A DNA stretch of 64,000 nucleotides. Origin: G963692885 sp964658655. GTDB taxonomy: Bacteria; Acidobacteriota; Terriglobia; Terriglobales; Acidobacteriaceae. Shown piece after piece: positions 59,589 to 64,000 of the stretch (the first letter of the stretch is position 1; each line of letters begins with the position of its first letter). Under the pieces are notes generated by a model. That model did no database searches, was not told where the DNA came from, and saw only the letters and a program-made list of their open reading frames with translations. A program made the position numbers and the translations under genes. The stretch is taken from assembly GCA_964658655.1 (NCBI GenBank), contig CAZZZL010000004.1, positions 1 to 64,000 of the forward strand, written 5' to 3'.

Positions 59589-61178
59589 ATGTCTACTGCG
59601 GATGTGCTCGGAAAGCTTGGCCTGCCCTGTTCGCTCCACGAACTTACCACGCGCTGCTGGGACGTGATTGTTGTCGGGGCAGGTCATAACGGTCTCGCGT
59701 GCGCAGCGTACCTGGCGCAGGCTGGCCAGAAGGTTCTGGTGCTGGAAAGCCGTGAGCGCGTAGGTGGCGCCTGCACCGTCGAGGAGCCTTTTCCCCGAGT
59801 TCGCATGTCTCCCTGCGCGTATCTCGCGGGGCTTCTGCATCCTCTCGTAATCGAAGAATTAGGTCTTCGTGACCGCGGCTTTCAATGGACACCTGCTGTC
59901 AATGGACTCTTCGTTCCTTTCGCCGATGGCAGCAGCATTCAATTATGGGATGACGATGATCGCTGCGAACAGGAGATACGCCGCTTTTCGCCGAGTGATG
60001 TATCTGGATGGAAGGCCATGAATGACGTGGTCCGTCGTCTGCGCAACGCCCTGCGACCGGCAGATATGCGCGATGTGTGGATTGGCGATGCACCTTCACC
60101 GGTAGAGATAGAAGATCGAATTCAGGGCGACGAAGAGGCACACAGGTTGCTGCTGAAATGGTCTATGGCGGAGTTTGTCGAACGCTACATCACAGACGAA
60201 CGGTTGCAAAGCGCCTATCTCGGCCAGGGAGTGATCGGCACAAATGCAAGCCCGTTTGATCCAGGTACGGCATCCATCCGCTTTCACCACTCTTCAGGTC
60301 GGCTGGGTGGAATGCCGGGCATGTGGGGCTACGTGAAAGGGGGCATGGGCTTCGTGTCTTTTTATTTCTGCGATGCTGCGCGCGATGCAGGTGCGGTCAT
60401 CGCCACGGGCGTCCCAGTGGCCCGCATTCTTCCCGGTGAAGGCGTCCTGCTGGAGGCGGGCGAGTGCATCCACGCCCCTATTGTTGTTTCCAACGCGGAC
60501 CCGATCCGGACATTACGCATGCTTGACACGCATGCGGATGAAGGCTGGAAACAGAAAGTTCGCGCCCTCCCTATTGTTGGGTGTACGGTGAAGCTGAACG
60601 TCTTGCTTCGTGAGCTACCGAATTTTTTTGCTCGGCCTGGAATTGCGGAAGCTCACCACCATGGACAAATCAATGCACCGCTTTCAAAGTCTGAATGGAA
60701 GGCAGGCTTCGCGGCCGCCAGGGCAGGCAATCTTCCCGCTAAACTCTGGTGCGAACTCTATTTCCAAAGTGTGCACGATTCTTCCGTGGTGCCTGAAGGA
60801 CAACACACGATGAGCGTCTTCGCACAGTATGTCCCCTACACTTTCTCAGCTGGTACGTGGGACACACGCCGCGATGAAGTCAGGAATCTTGCGCTCGACT
60901 CAATCGGCCGATACTGCAGCAATATTCCTGACGCTGTCCTGGATGCACAGACGCTTGGCCCTCCGGATATAGAGGAAAAAGTCGGCCTCACGGGGGGACA
61001 CATATTTCAAGGCGAGTGCCTGCCCGCTTATATGTGGAGCAACCGGTTGACAGCCAGGACGCCCATGCAGGGTGTCTATATGTGCGGGGCCTGCACGCAC
61101 CCTGGTGGCAGCGTCATCGGTATCAACGGGCGCAACGCGGCGATGGCCGTTCTCTCGGATCGTGGAATCGACAGATGA
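59589..61178 (+). CDS. FAD-dependent oxidoreductase, PYROXD2/phytoene-desaturase-like
   Basis: A 529-residue flavoprotein. The FAD dinucleotide-binding motif VIVVGAGHNGLACAAYLAQA is near residue 26, followed by VLVLESRERVGGACTVEE. The C-terminal flavin-binding segment is VYMCGACTHPGGSVIGINGR. This matches the CrtI/PYROXD2 group of amine-oxidase-fold enzymes, without carotenoid genes nearby, so an amine or unsaturated-ring substrate is as likely as a carotenoid. The ATG at 59589 gives a usual start; the open frame to 59514 adds 25 residues with no site. Its stop overlaps the start of the APC permease (ATGA at 61175), implying a shared substrate. Confidence 0.82.
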   Translation: MSTADVLGKLGLPCSLHELTTRCWDVIVVGAGHNGLACAAYLAQAGQKVLVLESRERVGGACTVEEPFPRVRMSPCAYLAGLLHPLVIEELGLRDRGFQWTPAVNGLFVPFADGSSIQLWDDDDRCEQEIRRFSPSDVSGWKAMNDVVRRLRNALRPADMRDVWIGDAPSPVEIEDRIQGDEEAHRLLLKWSMAEFVERYITDERLQSAYLGQGVIGTNASPFDPGTASIRFHHSSGRLGGMPGMWGYVKGGMGFVSFYFCDAARDAGAVIATGVPVARILPGEGVLLEAGECIHAPIVVSNADPIRTLRMLDTHADEGWKQKVRALPIVGCTVKLNVLLRELPNFFARPGIAEAHHHGQINAPLSKSEWKAGFAAARAGNLPAKLWCELYFQSVHDSSVVPEGQHTMSVFAQYVPYTFSAGTWDTRRDEVRNLALDSIGRYCSNIPDAVLDAQTLGPPDIEEKVGLTGGHIFQGECLPAYMWSNRLTARTPMQGVYMCGACTHPGGSVIGINGRNAAMAVLSDRGIDR

Positions 61179-62605
61179 GCGATCCTGCCTCGTCGGAACA
61201 ACCATCAGAAAAGCAACTACTCAAGCGAGAGCTTGGCCTTTCCGATCTATCTTTGTTTTACATATCGGGTGCGCTCAGCCTGCGCTGGATTGCAACCGCC
61301 GCCGCAGCCGGGTCGAGCACACTCGTCATCTGGCTTTTCGCAAGCCTTTGCTTCTTTGTTCCACTTGCGGCAAGTGTCATCGAACTTTCCTCGCGCTATC
61401 CGCAGGAAGGCGGCGTTTACATCTGGACACAGCGCGCCTTCGGAGACTTCTCCGGTTTTATGGCTGCTTGGACATACTGGATGAGCAATCTTCCCTACTT
61501 CCCCGCGGTACTCTATTTCGGCGCCGGAAGCCTGCTCTTCGTGTTTCCGCATGGCCAGAAACTTGAACATAGCAGCAGTTACTACCTTGTCTTTGCGCTG
61601 TCTTGTCTTGCCCTCATTACACTTTTGAATGTTCTTGGGCTTCGCTTTGGAAAGTGGCTCAGCAGCATTGGCGCTATCGGCAGCTGGGTACCTATCCTGG
61701 TGCTTCTAATCCTGGCGATCATTAGCGTCCTGCGTTTCGGCTCTGCTACAAGTTTTACCGTTGTCTCCATAACGCCTCATCTAGGGCTTAAGAATGCAAT
61801 TTTCTGGTCAACGATTTTCTTTGCATTCGGAGGATGTGAAACAGGCTCATTCATGGCCGAGGAAATCAGGGACCCGCGGCGTACCATTCCGCGGGCGCTC
61901 ATTGGTTCAGGTATTGTTCTGGCGGGCAGCTACATCGCAGGAACTGCAGCTCTTTTGATTGCTCTTCCCAGTAATGCCATCGGAGGCTTGAGTGGGTTCG
62001 TCAACGCCATTCAGGCACTGTGTCTTCGCCTCGGCGTGCCCCGGATGGTCACATGCATCGCCCTGCTGGTAGCCGTCAGCAGCATCGGCGGAGCTGCTGC
62101 GTTTCTCTCATCAACGTCACGCCTGCCATTCGTCGCCGGCATCGACCGATATCTGCCGAGTGCCTTCGGCCGCGTTCATCATCGTTGGGGAACCCCGTGG
62201 GTCGCCATCACGACCTACGGCATTGCCGGGATGCTCTGTGCTGTCCTTAGCCAGACCGGTAGCAACGTGGAAAGTGCGTACAATCTTCTTGTAAGTATGT
62301 CCATCATTGCCTACTTCATTCCTTTTGTTTTCCTGTTCCTTGCGATGATGCGACTACAGCGCGAGCCTACTCCACCAGGCATTATCCGCATGCCTGGTGG
62401 GCGTCCAATGGCGATCCTACTTGCTTCACTTGGGCTGCTCACAACAGTGCTGACTATCATTCTGTCGATCGTTCCCGCAGACGATGACCCGCACAAGAGT
62501 GCATCCATCGCGAAATTGCTCGGGTCCACGGGATTGCTTGTCGGCGCCGGTGTGCTCGTCTACTGGAAAGGCCGCCGCGCGGCCAGGGTTATGCTGCCGG
62601 ACTAA
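61175..62605 (+). CDS. APC-family permease coupled to the FAD oxidoreductase
   Basis: A 476-residue, roughly 12-helix amino acid/amine permease. It starts with a charged lead (SEKQLLKRELGLSDLSLFYI), then LVIWLFASLCFFVPLAASVI and ELSSRYPQEGGVYIWTQRAF (helix 3 motif of APC carriers), and the loop GSFMAEEIRDPRRTIPRALI. The ATG at 61175 overlaps the previous stop; the long frame upstream to 61016 is a shadow of the oxidoreductase gene. The pairing suggests it brings in the substrate of the FAD enzyme. It is followed by a 131-bp gap and the carboxypeptidase gene. Confidence 0.87.
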   Translation: MSDPASSEQPSEKQLLKRELGLSDLSLFYISGALSLRWIATAAAAGSSTLVIWLFASLCFFVPLAASVIELSSRYPQEGGVYIWTQRAFGDFSGFMAAWTYWMSNLPYFPAVLYFGAGSLLFVFPHGQKLEHSSSYYLVFALSCLALITLLNVLGLRFGKWLSSIGAIGSWVPILVLLILAIISVLRFGSATSFTVVSITPHLGLKNAIFWSTIFFAFGGCETGSFMAEEIRDPRRTIPRALIGSGIVLAGSYIAGTAALLIALPSNAIGGLSGFVNAIQALCLRLGVPRMVTCIALLVAVSSIGGAAAFLSSTSRLPFVAGIDRYLPSAFGRVHHRWGTPWVAITTYGIAGMLCAVLSQTGSNVESAYNLLVSMSIIAYFIPFVFLFLAMMRLQREPTPPGIIRMPGGRPMAILLASLGLLTTVLTIILSIVPADDDPHKSASIAKLLGSTGLLVGAGVLVYWKGRRAARVMLPD

Positions 62606-62736
62606 GTGAACCAGTTCATCTTTTAACATGCACATGCTTACCTTCCGTCGCGGGAGCACATGGGCAGAATAGGGGGAGACGAACGCGGGCAAAGGAAATC
62701 ACTGATAAATGCCCTGCAGCATATATAAATTTGTCG

Positions 62737-64000
62737 ATGCACATCAGAAGCATTTCCTGCACCCTGTCAGCTTTGCTGCTCGGCCTGAATGTCATCGCCC
62801 TTGCGCAGATGACGGCTCCGTCGTTCGAACGCGACTCCAGACAAGCGATCGATCAGGACTATACCAAAAAAATAAGCCAGTACACCACCGACCCCAGCTT
62901 CAGCTCGCCACTGGTCGATTACCTGCCCGCGTCGAAAACTGTACCGACCCCGGTGAAAGTATTGGGAGATATTGCTGGCGCTCCAGACATGCTGCCCTAC
63001 GCGGAAGATGTTTACAGGTACTTTCGCCTCCTCGCTTCGAGTACGCCGCGCGTGAAGGTAGTCACCATCGGTCATACGGAGGAAGGTCGCGAGATGATCG
63101 CCGTCGCCGTTGCAGATGAGAGCTTGCTCGCCGGTCAGAAAGCTAATAACGAACGGCTTGCCAAGCTCAGCGATCCACGAACTATACGCATGGACGATGC
63201 AAGGGCCAAGGAGCTTATCGATAGCTCCTACCCTGTCTATTACATCACTGGCACTATTCATTCAACTGAGACCGGCGCACCGACTGCACTCATGGAGTTG
63301 GCATATAGGTTGGCTGTCGACGATTCTCCTTATATCAAGTACATTCGCTCGCACATGATCGTGCTGATTACACCGGTCGTCGAAGTCGATGGCAGGGATC
63401 GCATGGTCGACGTTTACAAATGGCACAAGGCGCACCCAGGACAGCAATGGCCTCGTCTCGCTTACTGGGGACACTATGTAGCTCATGACAATAATCGCGA
63501 CGCCATGGGCATGACCCTCGACCTCACGAAAAATGTCCTCAACACTTACCTCGACTGGCATGCCCTGGTGCTGCATGATTTACACGAGTCCGTTCCTTTC
63601 CTCTACGACAACACCGTTGGCGATGGCCCCTACAATGCCTGGATCGATCCTGTTCTCGCTGACGAATGGGCCGAGTTAGGCTGGAATAACGTCGCGCAGA
63701 TGCAGAACTTCGGGATGCCGGGTGTCTTTACCCATGGAGACTTCGACACCTGGAGTCCGGGCTACCTGATGTTCCTGGCCGGCATGCATAACGGGATCAG
63801 CCGCCTCTATGAGACCTTCGGTAACGGAGGAGCGGACACCGAAAAGCGCATCCTTGAACCAGAGGAGTATTCGCGCACATGGTATCGCCAGAATCCTCCT
63901 TTCCCACAAGTAACCTGGTCGCAGCGCGACAATAATAACTATGAAGAGAGCGCCCTGCTGACGACACTGTCGTACTTCTCTAGAAATACAAATCATTTTC
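62737..64000 (+). CDS. Secreted M14 zinc carboxypeptidase (partial, runs off window end)
   Basis: The first 421 residues of a larger exported metallocarboxypeptidase; the frame is still open at 64000. The signal peptide is ISCTLSALLLGLNVIALAQ. The pre-domain DYLPASKTVPTPVKVLGDIA is followed by the M14 core: VVTIGHTEEGREMIAVAVAD, and the zinc motif HxxE in YITGTIHSTETGAPTALMEL. DLHESVPFLYDNTVGDG probably supplies further active-site groups. Such proteins in acidobacteria are often around 900 residues, with a C-terminal beta-domain. It would trim peptides outside the cell, fitting glycoprotein breakdown. The ATG at 62737 has no clear Shine-Dalgarno; a TTG at 62731 is in frame. Confidence 0.88.
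   Translation, partial: MHIRSISCTLSALLLGLNVIALAQMTAPSFERDSRQAIDQDYTKKISQYTTDPSFSSPLVDYLPASKTVPTPVKVLGDIAGAPDMLPYAEDVYRYFRLLASSTPRVKVVTIGHTEEGREMIAVAVADESLLAGQKANNERLAKLSDPRTIRMDDARAKELIDSSYPVYYITGTIHSTETGAPTALMELAYRLAVDDSPYIKYIRSHMIVLITPVVEVDGRDRMVDVYKWHKAHPGQQWPRLAYWGHYVAHDNNRDAMGMTLDLTKNVLNTYLDWHALVLHDLHESVPFLYDNTVGDGPYNAWIDPVLADEWAELGWNNVAQMQNFGMPGVFTHGDFDTWSPGYLMFLAGMHNGISRLYETFGNGGADTEKRILEPEEYSRTWYRQNPPFPQVTWSQRDNNNYEESALLTTLSYFSRNTNHF

Noticed and set aside
61016..61174. The upstream extension of the second APC permease
   Set aside because: It lies wholly within the FAD oxidoreductase gene in another frame; the ATGA overlap at 61175 gives a natural start.

Overview
The window looks like chromosomal DNA of a soil acidobacterium, most likely family Acidobacteriaceae (Terriglobales). 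The reasons are a tandem-domain MacB/FtsX-like permease of the acidobacterial 'ADOP' type without its own ATPase, a decayed Oar-like TonB-dependent receptor, a CRTAC1/ASPIC-UnbV protein, a dense set of secreted glycoside hydrolases, and the moderate-to-high GC content. This assignment is inferred from gene content only; no rRNA or tRNA gene was seen. No CRISPR array, intact insertion sequence or prophage was recognised.

Region 1 (0-5 kb) holds an acyl-CoA thioesterase on the minus strand. A plus-strand run follows: a TPR protein, a Lon substrate-binding-domain protein, and a MoxR/ChlI-like AAA+ ATPase paired with a VWA (MIDAS) protein. Region 2 (5-9.8 kb) is a tight operon with start/stop overlaps: ECF sigma factor, zinc-finger anti-sigma, B-box membrane protein, small membrane protein, and a membrane-anchored DUF4097 protein. 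An ECF-type promoter sits just upstream, which suggests an autoregulated envelope-stress circuit. Region 3 (9.7-17.7 kb) is minus-strand housekeeping: cmk coupled to an unusual winged-helix protein with a giant Arg/Pro/Gly-rich tail, then mutL, pyk and a YihY-family membrane protein.

Region 4 (17.8-25.7 kb) carries the orphan permease, a secreted GH3 enzyme, a secreted thioredoxin-like protein, an alginate-lyase-fold protein, a WYL regulator and a VOC protein. Region 5 (25.8-31.3 kb) is the translation block rplM-rpsI-rpsB-tsf, with a recognisable promoter and structured leader. It is followed by a membrane protein preceded by two very small proline-rich ORFs, and by a SYLF-domain protein. 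Region 6 (31.5-36.2 kb) has an MFS transporter, an intracellular-type copper amine oxidase and a topoisomerase IB.

Region 7 (36.2-64 kb) is an accessory catabolic island. Its glycan enzymes are GH127, GH38, GH125, GH29, GH3, GH30 and a pectate-lyase-fold/GH55-like protein. A LacI regulator and a matching LacI-type operator in front of the GH38 gene are present, along with a dead TonB receptor remnant. Interleaved nitrogen-compound genes are APC permease/GabT-like aminotransferase/GuaD-like deaminase, and a PYROXD2-like FAD enzyme coupled to a second APC permease. The window ends inside a secreted M14 carboxypeptidase. The mix of alpha-mannosidases, fucosidase, glucosidases, peptidase and amine/purine uptake suggests scavenging of glycoprotein-rich fungal or plant debris; this is inference.
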